This document shows, one piece after another, positions 1-8,147 of a stretch of 64,000 nt of DNA. The notes under the pieces were generated by a model. The model made no database searches, was not told the DNA's origin, and saw only the letters and a list, made by a program, of their open reading frames with translations. Every line of letters begins with the position of its first letter. Position 1 is the first letter of the stretch. The position numbers were made by a program, and so were the translations under genes. Source of the DNA: Mycolicibacterium goodii (lineage in GTDB: Bacteria; Actinomycetota; Actinomycetes; Mycobacteriales; Mycobacteriaceae); NCBI RefSeq assembly GCF_001187505.1, contig NZ_CP012150.1:5490048-5554047 (forward strand), read 5' to 3'.

Positions 1-529
1 CACCGCGCACCGGATCCGCCGTCACCACCGCCTGCAGATCGGCACGCCGCTTGTAGAGACGGCGGCCGTCGAGCACCGCCGCGACGGCCAGCGGTGAGGC
101 GTAAGGATCCTCGACGACGCCGTTCCTGCCGCACCCGTCGGCGCAGTGCCACCGACCGCCCGCCGCGATGCGGTCCACGACGTGGACCGCCAGCAGTTCG
201 ATGTCACGCGAGGCCAGTTCGATCGCGACCTCCTCGGCGAGGGCGGCGTGGTCCTCGTGGCACTGCACGCAATCCGCGCCGTCGGCGTCGACGATGACCG
301 CGATCACCGCGTGCGGTTCGGCGGCCGCGGCCACCTCGGCCAGGTGTGCGGTCCCCTCGCGAAGGGCGAGTGAGAGATCGGTGCGCAGAACGCATCCCAG
401 CTCATCGCCCTCGATGGTGGCCAGCACCAGGGACTTCTCGGGGATGAACCCCAGCACGGCGGGCAACGCGGCGATCAGCGCGCCCGGCCGGTTGACGCAG
501 AATTCGGGTGTGTGCGGTGAAGGTGTCAT
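1..529 (-). CDS. DUF4192 domain protein (3' part lies beyond the window)
   Basis: I read 176 codons from an ATG at 529 before the window edge cuts the gene. The N-terminus reads RPGALIAALPAVLGFIPEKS, which is the opening signature of DUF4192, an actinobacterial family of unknown function. A Cys pair (ADCVQC) and a later CADGCG suggest possible metal or disulfide residues. It is divergent from sthA, with 166 bases between the two starts. The same gene sits next to sthA in M. tuberculosis. Function is unknown; family assignment is firm. Confidence 0.85.
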   Translation of the reverse strand, partial: MTPSPHTPEFCVNRPGALIAALPAVLGFIPEKSLVLATIEGDELGCVLRTDLSLALREGTAHLAEVAAAAEPHAVIAVIVDADGADCVQCHEDHAALAEEVAIELASRDIELLAVHVVDRIAAGGRWHCADGCGRNGVVEDPYASPLAVAAVLDGRRLYKRRADLQAVVTADPVRG

Positions 530-695
530 GAGCCGACGGTGACGACCGCCGCCGACGCCACCCGCGTCCGGGACACCGCCCGAACGGCGGCTGTGGACGA
601 AATCGGATCTGGGGACAACATCCGAAACAAACTGTTCACGCGCCATTTCCCGGCTCCGACGTGCGCACCGGCCCGGACCGGCGTACACACTCACC

Positions 696-2111
696 ATGGG
701 TTCGATGCTGGAGTACGACCTCGTCGTCATCGGTTCCGGGCCGGGCGGGCAGAAGGCCGCGATCGCGGCCGCCAAGCTCGGCAAGACCGTGGCGGTCGTG
801 GAGCGCGGTCAGATGCTCGGCGGGGTGTGCGTCAACACCGGCACGATTCCGTCGAAAACACTGCGCGAGGCCGTCGTCTACCTGACCGGGATGAACCAGC
901 GCGAACTCTACGGCGCCAGTTACCGCGTCAAGGAGAAGATCACCCCAGCGGACCTGCTGTCGCGCACACAACATGTGATCAGCCGCGAGCAGGACGTCGT
1001 CCGCAGCCAGTTGATGCGCAACCGCGTCGACCTGATCAGCGGCCACGGACGCTTCGTGGACCCGCACACCATCCTCGTCGACGAACCCTCCCGCGGCGAA
1101 CGCACCATGGTCAGCGGCGAGTACATCGTCATCGCGACCGGCACGAAACCCGCACGCCCACCGGGGGTCGAGTTCGACGAACGCCGCGTGCTGGACTCCG
1201 ACGGAATCCTCGACCTGGTGACGCTGCCCGCCTCGATGGTGGTCGTCGGCGCCGGGGTGATCGGCATCGAATACGCGTCGATGTTCGCCGCGCTCGGCAC
1301 CAAGGTGACCGTCGTCGAAAAGCGCGACAACATGCTGGAGTTCTGCGACCCCGAGATCGTCGAGGCACTCAAGTTCCACCTGCGCGACCTGGCGGTGACG
1401 TTCCGGTTCGGTGAGGAGGTCACCGCGGTCGACGTGGGCTCGGCCGGGACCGTGACCACCCTGGCCAGCGGCAAGCAGATCCCCGCCGAGACGGTGATGT
1501 ACTCCGCGGGCCGGCAGGGCCAGACCGAACACCTCGACCTGGCCAACGCGGGCCTGGAGGTCGACGCCCGCGGACGCCTCCTCGTCGACGCCAACTTCCA
1601 GACCAAGGTCGACCACATCTACGCCGTCGGCGACGTCATCGGGTTCCCCGCGCTGGCCGCCACGTCGATGGACCAGGGCAGGTTGGCGGCCTACCACGCG
1701 TTCGGTGAACCGGCCAAGGGCATGACCGATCTGCAACCCATCGGCATCTACTCCATCCCCGAGGTGTCCTATGTCGGCGCCACGGAGGTGGACCTGACCA
1801 AGAACGCCATCCCGTACGAGGTCGGCGTGTCGCGCTACCGCGAACTCGCCCGCGGCCAGATCGCCGGTGACTCCTACGGGATGCTCAAGCTGCTGGTCTC
1901 CACCGAGGACCTGCGCCTGCTCGGCGTGCACATCTTCGGCACCAGCGCGACCGAGATGGTGCACATCGGCCAGGCCGTGATGGGTTGCGGCGGCACCATC
2001 GAATACCTCGTCGACGCGGTGTTCAACTATCCGACGTTTTCCGAGGCGTACAAGGTCGCCGCCCTCGACGTGATCAACAAGCTGCGCGCGCTCAGCCGAT
2101 TCCGGTCCTGA
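696..2111 (+). CDS. sthA: Soluble pyridine nucleotide transhydrogenase
   Basis: A 471-residue flavoprotein that transfers hydride between NADPH and NAD+ in the cytoplasm. The N-terminal FAD-binding GSGPGG motif is at about residues 13-18. The usual disulfide reductase motif CxxxxC is altered to CVNTGT (about residues 47-52), so the second redox Cys is Thr. That separates SthA from dihydrolipoamide dehydrogenase. A second dinucleotide motif, GAGVIG, lies near residue 186, and the dimerisation domain ends the protein. A second ATG at 705 would give a 468-residue protein that aligns better with the tuberculosis homologue. No clear ribosome binding site precedes either start. Confidence 0.93.
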   Translation: MGSMLEYDLVVIGSGPGGQKAAIAAAKLGKTVAVVERGQMLGGVCVNTGTIPSKTLREAVVYLTGMNQRELYGASYRVKEKITPADLLSRTQHVISREQDVVRSQLMRNRVDLISGHGRFVDPHTILVDEPSRGERTMVSGEYIVIATGTKPARPPGVEFDERRVLDSDGILDLVTLPASMVVVGAGVIGIEYASMFAALGTKVTVVEKRDNMLEFCDPEIVEALKFHLRDLAVTFRFGEEVTAVDVGSAGTVTTLASGKQIPAETVMYSAGRQGQTEHLDLANAGLEVDARGRLLVDANFQTKVDHIYAVGDVIGFPALAATSMDQGRLAAYHAFGEPAKGMTDLQPIGIYSIPEVSYVGATEVDLTKNAIPYEVGVSRYRELARGQIAGDSYGMLKLLVSTEDLRLLGVHIFGTSATEMVHIGQAVMGCGGTIEYLVDAVFNYPTFSEAYKVAALDVINKLRALSRFRS

Positions 2112-2117
2112 GCCGCC

Positions 2118-2975
2118 TCAGCAGGCGGGCGCGTCGGCCACCGGCGCGGCGTCCCCGGCGTCACCCGCCTCGGCTCGGGCCAGCAATCGCACCACGCCCT
2201 CGTCGAACCGCGGCGAATACGAGACGTCGTCGTCGCAGCCGCCGCCGTCGAGACCGCCGACCAGGCCCGCCACCGTCGATCCCGCCACCCACGGCGCCCC
2301 GCTGAAACCATCGGAGACTCCGGCACATTCGAGTGACGGGAACCCTGCGGCCGTGGTCGCGGTGACACCGCGGCAGGTCAGGGCGCCGCCCTCCCCCAGC
2401 GGGTAGCCCGTCACGGCCACCGTGGTGCCCGCCACGGGCGCCGACCCCAGTGCCAGCCCGCCGCCCACCTGCTGTTCGATCATCGTGTCGCCGTGGCGGC
2501 CGACGCGCGCGATCGCGAAATCGGCCTGCTCGTCCTGATCGGCCAACCAGCGCGGATCCAGATAGACCGCGGTGACGTGCCAGGGATCGGCGTCCGCCGC
2601 GTCCGGGGCGAACCCGGGGACGAAGGTCGTGTCGACGCCGTCGACCAGGCAGTGCGCGGCCGTCAGGATAAGGTCCTGGGTCCGGCTGGCCAGAACCGTG
2701 CCGGTGCACGTGTGAACCGGCCCGCCGCCAGAGAACAGCGCACCGATGCGCGGATCCACCGCGGCCGGGCGCACCGCGGCAGATAACGATTCCGGCTCCG
2801 CCGGGCCCGGTGGGATCGGCTTCGCGGAGGGTATCCCCGAGGAGGCGGCGGCGCGGTCGGACGACCCGCCGGCGCAGGCCGCGACGGCGAGCACAACCAC
2901 CGCCGCCGTGGCCGCCATACTGGCCACCCCGGTCACCCGGACCCCGAGCAGCACCGCAGGTCGACGCGTTCTCAT
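2118..2975 (-). CDS. Trypsin-like serine protease, predicted lipoprotein
   Basis: A 285-residue protein with an N-terminal hydrophobic segment ending in a lipobox (VAAC, Cys about 35), so it is probably exported and lipid-anchored outside the membrane. A chymotrypsin-fold domain follows. Its likely triad is His about 109 in LTAAHC, Asp about 153 in ADFAIA and Ser about 226 in DGFSGAP. A Ser/Pro-rich linker (about 40-75) separates anchor and catalytic domain. It converges on sthA, with six bases between the stop codons. The substrate is unknown. Start chosen at ATG 2975 because the signal peptide begins there; longer in-frame extensions run into neighbouring coding sequence. Confidence 0.85.
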   Translation of the reverse strand: MRTRRPAVLLGVRVTGVASMAATAAVVVLAVAACAGGSSDRAAASSGIPSAKPIPPGPAEPESLSAAVRPAAVDPRIGALFSGGGPVHTCTGTVLASRTQDLILTAAHCLVDGVDTTFVPGFAPDAADADPWHVTAVYLDPRWLADQDEQADFAIARVGRHGDTMIEQQVGGGLALGSAPVAGTTVAVTGYPLGEGGALTCRGVTATTAAGFPSLECAGVSDGFSGAPWVAGSTVAGLVGGLDGGGCDDDVSYSPRFDEGVVRLLARAEAGDAGDAAPVADAPAC

Positions 2976-3031
2976 ACCGATCGATCTTGCCTGACCAGCA
3001 TGGGCGTGGACGGAATGCGGGACCGGACGCA

Positions 3032-3045
3032 TTCGTTCGAACGAA
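3032..3045. promoter_or_regulatory. Perfect 14-bp palindrome in a divergent promoter region
   Basis: The sequence TTCGTTCGAACGAA is its own reverse complement. It lies in the 180-base region between the divergent protease lipoprotein and PAC2 genes. The central GTTCGAAC resembles two overlapping LexA half-sites, but the spacing is not that of a mycobacterial SOS box. It may be an operator for an unknown dimeric regulator. No regulator is encoded beside it. Confidence 0.4.
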
Positions 3046-3155
3046 GATGCGGGGCGGCGCGAGCCTGCCGGACCGGAATGCGCGACACTAGGTGGCACGG
3101 TACGCGGTTCCAGCAAGGCCCGGAGCCGGGCTGCCGTGAAGAGGAGACGAGACGG

Positions 3156-4169
3156 ATGGCAGACAACGAAAAACCAGAACAGCGCTATCAGCCCGACCAG
3201 AGCGGGATGTACGAGCTTGAGTTTCCCGCGCCGCAGTTGTCCTCGTCGGACGGCCGAGGACCGGTGCTGATCCATGCGTTGGAAGGGTTCTCCGATGCGG
3301 GCCACGCGATACGGCTGGCCGCCGAGCACCTGAAGAACTCGCTCGACACCGAACTGGTGGCGTCGTTCGCGATCGACGAACTGCTCGACTACCGGTCGCG
3401 TCGACCCCTCATGACGTTCAAGAGCGACCACTTCACCAGCTACGAAGAGCCCGAACTCAACCTGTATGCGCTGCACGACAGCGTCGGCACCCCGTTCCTG
3501 CTGCTGGCGGGCCTGGAGCCGGACCTGCGCTGGGAACGGTTCATCACCGCGGTGCGGTTGCTCGCCGAACAACTGGGCGTGCGCCGGGTGATCGGCCTCG
3601 GCACCATCCCCATGGCCGTCCCGCACACCCGACCGGTCCACCTGACGGCCCATTCGAACAACAAGGAGCTCATCGCCGAGCACACGCCGTGGGTGGGCGA
3701 GGTGCAGGTGCCCGCGAGCGTGTCCAATCTGCTGGAGTTCCGGATGGCCCAACACGGCCACGAGGTGGTCGGTTTCACCGTGCACGTGCCGCACTATCTG
3801 GCCCAGACGGCTTATCCGCCCGCGGCCGAGGCCCTGCTGGGCGAGGTCGCGCGCACCGGTTCGCTGGAATTGCCGCTGGCCGCTTTGTCGGAGGCGGGCG
3901 CCGAGGTGTACGCCAAGATCAACGAGCAGGTCGAGGCCAGCCCCGAGGTCGCTCAAGTGGTGAGCGCCCTGGAGCGCCAGTACGATGCATTCATTGCCGC
4001 GCAGGAGAAACGGTCCCTGCTTGCGCGTGACGAGGATCTGCCCAGCGGTGATGAGCTGGGCGCCGAGTTCGAACGGTTCCTCGCCCAGCAAGCCGGTGAG
4101 AAGTTCAAGGACGACAAGTACAAGGACGGCCACGGGGAGGGGTTCGGGGACGGATTCCCCGAACGGTGA
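3156..4169 (+). CDS. PAC2 family protein
   Basis: A 337-residue cytoplasmic protein. The PAC2 domain fills residues about 25-290, with the characteristic LIHALEGFSDAGHA near the start and IGLGTIPMAVPHTRP in the middle. The C-terminal 60 residues are charged. PAC2 proteins resemble proteasome-assembly chaperones, but the bacterial role is not established. Start ATG 3156 follows a clear GAAGAGGAG site at about 3138-3147; an earlier in-frame start at 3000 lacks one. It precedes the alpha/beta hydrolase gene, the same pair as in M. tuberculosis, probably in one transcript. Confidence 0.85.
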   Translation: MADNEKPEQRYQPDQSGMYELEFPAPQLSSSDGRGPVLIHALEGFSDAGHAIRLAAEHLKNSLDTELVASFAIDELLDYRSRRPLMTFKSDHFTSYEEPELNLYALHDSVGTPFLLLAGLEPDLRWERFITAVRLLAEQLGVRRVIGLGTIPMAVPHTRPVHLTAHSNNKELIAEHTPWVGEVQVPASVSNLLEFRMAQHGHEVVGFTVHVPHYLAQTAYPPAAEALLGEVARTGSLELPLAALSEAGAEVYAKINEQVEASPEVAQVVSALERQYDAFIAAQEKRSLLARDEDLPSGDELGAEFERFLAQQAGEKFKDDKYKDGHGEGFGDGFPER

Positions 4170-4218
4170 CAACCGCTGACGACGTGCCCGGTCAGGGCTG
4201 AGGGCGAGGTTGACGGAG

Positions 4219-5241
4219 ATGACCGAGCGAAAGCCCAATCTGCGCACGGTGCGTGAGCTCAGCCCCACCCTGGACTTCCGCACGATTCACGGGTATCGGC
4301 GGGCGTTCCGGATCGCCGGGTCCGGTCCGGCGATCCTGTTGATCCACGGGATCGGCGACAACTCGACGACGTGGCACAGCGTGCAGTCGACGCTCGCGCA
4401 GCGCTTCACGGTGATCGCCCCGGATCTGCTCGGGCACGGGCGCTCGGACAAGCCGCGGGCCGACTACTCGGTGGCCGCGTACGCCAACGGCATGCGGGAC
4501 CTGCTCAGCGTGCTCGACATCGACCGGGTGACGGTGGTAGGGCATTCGCTCGGCGGCGGCGTGGCGATGCAATTCGCCTACCAGTTCCCCCAGTTCGTCG
4601 ACCGGTTGATCCTCGTCGGCGCCGGTGGGGTCACCAGGGATGTCAATGTGGCGCTACGGATCGCGTCGTTGCCGATGGGCAGCGAGGCACTCGCACTGCT
4701 GCGGCTGCCACTGGTGCTGCCCGCGCTGCAGATCGCGGGCAAGGTGGCAGGCTCGGTGTTCGGGTCGACCGGCGTCGGCCGCGACATCCCCGACATGCTG
4801 CGCATCCTCGCCGACCTGCCGGAACCGACCGCGTCCTCGGCGTTCGCCCGCACCCTGCGGGCGGTGGTCGACTGGCGCGGTCAGGTGGTCACCATGCTGG
4901 ACCGCTGTTATCTCACCGAATCCGTTCCGGTGCAGCTGATCTGGGGTGAATCCGACTCGGTGATCCCGGTCGGCCACGCCGAGATGGCCCACGCCGCAAT
5001 GCCCGGTTCCCGGTTGGAGATCTTCGAGGGTTCCGGGCATTTCCCGTTCCACGACGACCCGGACCGGTTCGTCGAGGTCGTCGAACGTTTCATCGATTCC
5101 ACCGAACCCGCGGTGTACGACCAGGATCTGTTGCGCAGCCTGCTGCGCAACGGCGCCAGCCGATCGGCGATGACCGGTTCCCTCGACACCAAGGTGGCGG
5201 TCATGGAGGCCATGGACGTCGACGAGCGCAGCGCAACCTGA
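4219..5241 (+). CDS. Alpha/beta hydrolase
   Basis: A 340-residue alpha/beta-hydrolase-fold enzyme. It shows the HGIGDN oxyanion segment (about 49-54), a nucleophile elbow GHSLGGG with Ser near 116, a likely acid residue in IWGESDSV, and the terminal His in EGSGHFPFHD. The lid between strands 6 and 7 is rich in Leu and Pro. Similar mycobacterial proteins are annotated as hydrolase or haloperoxidase-like; the substrate is unknown. I chose ATG 4219 over TTG 4210 because MTERKPNLR matches the N-terminus I recall for the tuberculosis homologue. Confidence 0.85.
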   Translation: MTERKPNLRTVRELSPTLDFRTIHGYRRAFRIAGSGPAILLIHGIGDNSTTWHSVQSTLAQRFTVIAPDLLGHGRSDKPRADYSVAAYANGMRDLLSVLDIDRVTVVGHSLGGGVAMQFAYQFPQFVDRLILVGAGGVTRDVNVALRIASLPMGSEALALLRLPLVLPALQIAGKVAGSVFGSTGVGRDIPDMLRILADLPEPTASSAFARTLRAVVDWRGQVVTMLDRCYLTESVPVQLIWGESDSVIPVGHAEMAHAAMPGSRLEIFEGSGHFPFHDDPDRFVEVVERFIDSTEPAVYDQDLLRSLLRNGASRSAMTGSLDTKVAVMEAMDVDERSAT

Positions 5242-5275
5242 CTTGCCGGGCGGCACCACCACGTAGCATCGTGTC

Positions 5276-5959
5276 ATGGCCATCGACGTGACCGTATTGC
5301 GAGTTTTCACCGACTCCGACGGCAAGTTCGGCAATCCGCTCGGCGTGGTCGACAACAGCACCGTGGATCCCGCGGACCGTCAACGGATCGCCGCGGAATT
5401 GGGTTACAGCGAAACGATATTCATCGATCTGCCCGAACCGGACAGCCACACCGCGCACGCCCGCATCTTCACCCCGACCTCCGAGATGCCCTTCGCGGGG
5501 CACCCTACCGTCGGAGCCGCGTGGTACCTGCGGGACATAGGCACCCCGATCAAGACGCTGCAGGTTCCGGCAGGCATCGTGCAGGTCTCCTACGACGGGG
5601 ATCTGGCCGTGGTCAGCGCCCGCTCGGAGTGGGCCCCGGAGTTCGCGATCTACGACCTGTCGTCGGTGGAGGAGTTGATGGCGGCCGATCCGGACGACTA
5701 TGAAGACGACGTCGAGAACTATCTGTGGACCTGGATCGACAAGAACGAGGGCATCGTGCGCTCCCGTATGTTCGCCGCGGATCTGGGCATCCGCGAGGAT
5801 GAGGCGACCGGCTCGGCCGCGGTCCGTATGACCGACTATCTGAGCCGGGATCTGGAGATCATCCAGGGCAAGGGATCGGTCATCCGCACCAAGTGGAGTC
5901 CGGACGGCTGGGTTCGGGTGGCGGGTCGCGTGGTCGACGACGGTACCCGCCGGCTCTAG
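5276..5959 (+). CDS. PhzF family isomerase-like protein
   Basis: A 227-residue protein of the PhzF/diaminopimelate-epimerase fold. It contains the family sequences FGNPLGVV, the likely general-acid Glu in ELGYSETIF, and [16 protein letters not shown], followed by a second half with DEATGSAA. PhzF relatives act as isomerases on small carboxylic acids; the substrate here is unknown. Slightly shorter than the usual 260-290 residues. It lies 34 bases after the hydrolase gene and overlaps the end of nrdR by four bases tail to tail. Confidence 0.85.
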   Translation: MAIDVTVLRVFTDSDGKFGNPLGVVDNSTVDPADRQRIAAELGYSETIFIDLPEPDSHTAHARIFTPTSEMPFAGHPTVGAAWYLRDIGTPIKTLQVPAGIVQVSYDGDLAVVSARSEWAPEFAIYDLSSVEELMAADPDDYEDDVENYLWTWIDKNEGIVRSRMFAADLGIREDEATGSAAVRMTDYLSRDLEIIQGKGSVIRTKWSPDGWVRVAGRVVDDGTRRL

Positions 5960-6408
5960 GCGCCGCGGTGGGCGCGCAGCGCCTCGATCTCGCGTTCGAA
6001 ATCCTCGGCGGACGAGAAGGACCGGTACACCGAAGCGAAGCGCAGGTAGGCCACCTCGTCGAGCTCGCGCAACGGGCCCAGGATGGCCAGACCGACCTCA
6101 TGGCTGGGGATCTCGGGGGTGCCGAGGCCGCGCACGGCATCCTCGACCTTCTGCGCCAGGACATTGAGCGCATCGTCGTCAACGTCACGGCCTTGACATG
6201 CGCGCCGGACTCCGCGGATCACCTTCTCGCGGCTGAACGGTTCGGTGACGCCGCTGCGTTTGACCACCGCCAACACCGCGGTCTCGACCGTGGTGAAACG
6301 CCTGCCGCACTCGGGGCAGGAACGACGTCGGCGGATGGCCTGACCCTCATCGGTTTCACGGGAGTCGACCACCCTGGAATCAGGGTGACGGCAGAACGGA
6401 CAATGCAT
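5956..6408 (-). CDS. nrdR: Transcriptional repressor NrdR
   Basis: A 150-residue regulator of ribonucleotide reductase genes. The N-terminal zinc ribbon has CPFC and CPEC pairs around residues 3-34 ([18 protein letters not shown] at the start). An ATP-cone domain follows with [15 protein letters not shown] and extends to about residue 130. ATP or dATP binding to the cone controls DNA binding in characterised family members. Start ATG 6408 is set by the MHCPFC N-terminus that begins the zinc ribbon. It is downstream of the chiZ-like gene on the same strand. Confidence 0.95.
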   Translation of the reverse strand: MHCPFCRHPDSRVVDSRETDEGQAIRRRRSCPECGRRFTTVETAVLAVVKRSGVTEPFSREKVIRGVRRACQGRDVDDDALNVLAQKVEDAVRGLGTPEIPSHEVGLAILGPLRELDEVAYLRFASVYRSFSSAEDFEREIEALRAHRGA

Positions 6409-6569
6409 CACCGCTCCTTCGTCACGCCGCCAGACCAACACTTCGAGCGCTCTTGAGCGTACCTGTGTCGGTGCGAGCTGACTCACTGCCGTACGCAGTG
6501 GTGCATATCGGCACATTTCGGCGGCGAGCGGTATTGCCGGCCAGGCCGATTCGCCGCCCATGTCGAGCC

Positions 6570-7130
6570 TCAGCCGACGGGAGCGATGAGGGTCTGTCCG
6601 GCGTCGAGCGCCGCGGACTCCAGTTGGTTGAGGTCACGGATCTGCTGGACCACCTGCGCGACCGGGGCATCGGGTGCGACGCGGCGGGCGACCTGCTGCA
6701 ACGTCTCCCCCGACTGCACCTGCACCACGGCGAGCTCACTGGGCACCGAGACCGGGGCCGACGAGCCGAGCACTCCCCCGAACTGGGCGACGAGACCCAG
6801 CCACACGGTGATGCCCGCGGCGACGAGCGCCAGCACCACCGTGGTCACCGGGGTGATCGGGCGACGGCGGTGCGATGCGCGCGACATCAGCACGCCGGTG
6901 CCGCGGTGACGCAGTGCCGCGCCGCCGGGGCGGCCGGGTTGCGGCCCGCGGACCGGACGATCTCCGCGTGGCCGCACGCGTTGCGGCGTCGGCACGGTCC
7001 GGACGGCACCGCGGGCCGGAGTCCGGACGGGAGTCCGCGTCGCGGTGCAGCCTGCCGTCCTGCCGGTGGCGTACCGCGTGTCCATGGGGATGTCGACGGG
7101 GATGTCGACGGGGATGTCGAGGGTGGCCAT
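6570..7130 (-). CDS. LysM membrane protein, ChiZ-like (SOS-associated division regulator)
   Basis: A 186-residue protein divergent from lexA, in the position of M. tuberculosis Rv2719c/ChiZ, a DNA-damage-induced protein linked to cell division arrest. The N-terminus is a low-complexity basic/Pro-rich cytoplasmic tail with three DIPV/DIPM repeats. One transmembrane segment (about 99-125) follows, then a C-terminal LysM-type peptidoglycan-binding domain ([15 protein letters not shown] to the end). Start ATG 7130 is the last start before the repeats and is preceded by a weak AAAGAG site. LexA-like sequence upstream fits SOS control. Confidence 0.8.
   Translation of the reverse strand: MATLDIPVDIPVDIPMDTRYATGRTAGCTATRTPVRTPARGAVRTVPTPQRVRPRGDRPVRGPQPGRPGGAALRHRGTGVLMSRASHRRRPITPVTTVVLALVAAGITVWLGLVAQFGGVLGSSAPVSVPSELAVVQVQSGETLQQVARRVAPDAPVAQVVQQIRDLNQLESAALDAGQTLIAPVG
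7086..7121. repeat. Three 12-bp tandem repeats inside the ChiZ-like gene
   Basis: Three consecutive copies of a 12-bp unit (GGGGATGTCGAC, the last differing in its final base) encode the [12 protein letters not shown] stretch at the protein N-terminus. Repeat number could vary between strains without shifting the frame. Confidence 0.75.
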
Positions 7131-7176
7131 CTCTTTGCCTTTCGTCCGGCGTATTCGCTCCTGTGTTCGAATATAG

Positions 7177-7192
7177 TCGCTCACATGTTCGA
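7177..7192 (-). promoter_or_regulatory. Probable LexA box for the ChiZ-like gene
   Basis: On the minus strand the 16 bases read TCGAACATGTGAGCGA. The left half of the mycobacterial SOS box (TCGAAC-N4-GTTCGA) is perfect and the right half has two mismatches. It lies 47 bases upstream of the ChiZ-like start. Further TCGAA half-sites occur nearby (about 7166 and 7208), so LexA binding here may be cooperative or weaker than at lexA. Confidence 0.55.
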
Positions 7193-7357
7193 ACGATAGA
7201 ACGTGTGATCGAACTGTTGCGAAATATAGGACGGGGTACCGACAAGTTCGGTCGACGCCGATGGGCGGCACCCGCCCGCACATCGGGCCGACGGCAACGG
7301 CCCACGTCAAGGCGGCAGCAAGGCAATATCGAGGCGACATCACGGCGACGACACGCC

Positions 7358-7373
7358 TCGAACACATGTTTGA
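7358..7373 (+). promoter_or_regulatory. LexA box of lexA
   Basis: TCGAACACATGTTTGA matches the mycobacterial SOS box TCGAAC-N4-GTTCGA with one mismatch. It ends 32 bases before the lexA start and overlaps the predicted -35 element, so bound LexA should block RNA polymerase (autorepression). Confidence 0.85.
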
Positions 7374-7398
7374 TTAATGCCGAAACAGGTATTAGATT
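7370..7398 (+). promoter_or_regulatory. lexA promoter, probably giving a leaderless transcript
   Basis: TTGATT (7370-7375) and TAGATT (7393-7398) are separated by 17 bases, a good SigA-type arrangement. Transcription would start about seven bases after the -10 element, at or beside the ATG at 7406. No Shine-Dalgarno sequence precedes that ATG, which fits a leaderless mRNA, common in mycobacteria. Inferred from sequence only. Confidence 0.6.
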
Positions 7399-7405
7399 CG
7401 GCGCC

Positions 7406-8137
7406 ATGAGCGACGACACCGGCGAGTTCACGGACGGCAGCACCGAAACTCCGGCCGAGACGGACGGCGCCGGCCGGCGCCGCGCCGTCGACAGCGGCCT
7501 CACAGAACGTCAGCGCACCATCCTCGAGGTCATCCGCGCCTCGGTGACCAGCAGGGGTTATCCACCGAGCATCCGCGAGATCGGCGACGCCGTCGGTCTC
7601 ACGTCGACGTCGTCGGTGGCCCACCAGCTCCGCACCCTCGAGCGCAAGGGGTATCTGCGCAGGGATCCCAACCGGCCCAGAGCCGTCGACGTGCGCGCGG
7701 TCGATGATCCGGCGGCCGCCGCCGTCGTCACGACCGACGTGGCGGGCTCGGACGCACTTCCGGAGCCGACGTTCGTGCCGGTTCTCGGGCGTATCGCCGC
7801 GGGTGGCCCGATCCTGGCCGAGGAGGCCGTCGAGGACGTGTTCCCGCTGCCGCGCGAACTGGTCGGCGAGGGCTCACTGTTCCTGCTCAAGGTCGTCGGT
7901 GACTCGATGGTCGACGCCGCGATCTGCGACGGCGACTGGGTCGTGGTGCGCCAGCAGAACGTCGCCGACAACGGCGACATCGTCGCCGCGATGATCGACG
8001 GCGAGGCCACCGTCAAGACCTTCAAGCGTGCCCGCGGTCAGGTGTGGCTGATGCCGCACAACCCTGCCTACGATCCGATTCCCGGCAACGACGCGGCCGT
8101 GCTCGGCAAGGTCGTGACGGTGATCCGCAAGATCTGA
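7406..8137 (+). CDS. lexA: SOS repressor LexA
   Basis: A 243-residue repressor. The winged-helix DNA-binding domain is at about residues 31-95 ([17 protein letters not shown] onward). The self-cleavage site Ala-Gly lies at about 132-133 in GRIAAGGP. The S24 peptidase dyad is Ser about 167 (GDSM) and Lys about 204 (ATVKTFKR). RecA filaments trigger self-cleavage and release SOS genes. The first 30 residues are an acidic extension not found in the tuberculosis protein, and a later start near the LTERQ segment cannot be excluded. ATG 7406 fits the promoter spacing. Confidence 0.95.
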   Translation: MSDDTGEFTDGSTETPAETDGAGRRRAVDSGLTERQRTILEVIRASVTSRGYPPSIREIGDAVGLTSTSSVAHQLRTLERKGYLRRDPNRPRAVDVRAVDDPAAAAVVTTDVAGSDALPEPTFVPVLGRIAAGGPILAEEAVEDVFPLPRELVGEGSLFLLKVVGDSMVDAAICDGDWVVVRQQNVADNGDIVAAMIDGEATVKTFKRARGQVWLMPHNPAYDPIPGNDAAVLGKVVTVIRKI

Positions 8138-8147
8138 GCCGCGGCTC
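8136..8147. terminator. Short palindrome between convergent lexA and LGFP gene
   Basis: GAGCCGCGGCTC is self-complementary and spans the ten-base gap between the two stop codons. It could form a four-base-pair hairpin that helps end both transcripts. It has no T-run and is short, so this is a weak call. Confidence 0.3.

Noticed and set aside
539..1414. Plus-strand frame overlapping the start of sthA
   Set aside because: Arg-rich shadow frame within sthA; no family features.
636..1964. Long open frame antisense to sthA
   Set aside because: It mirrors the sthA codons, has no recognisable domain, and is expected in high-GC DNA.
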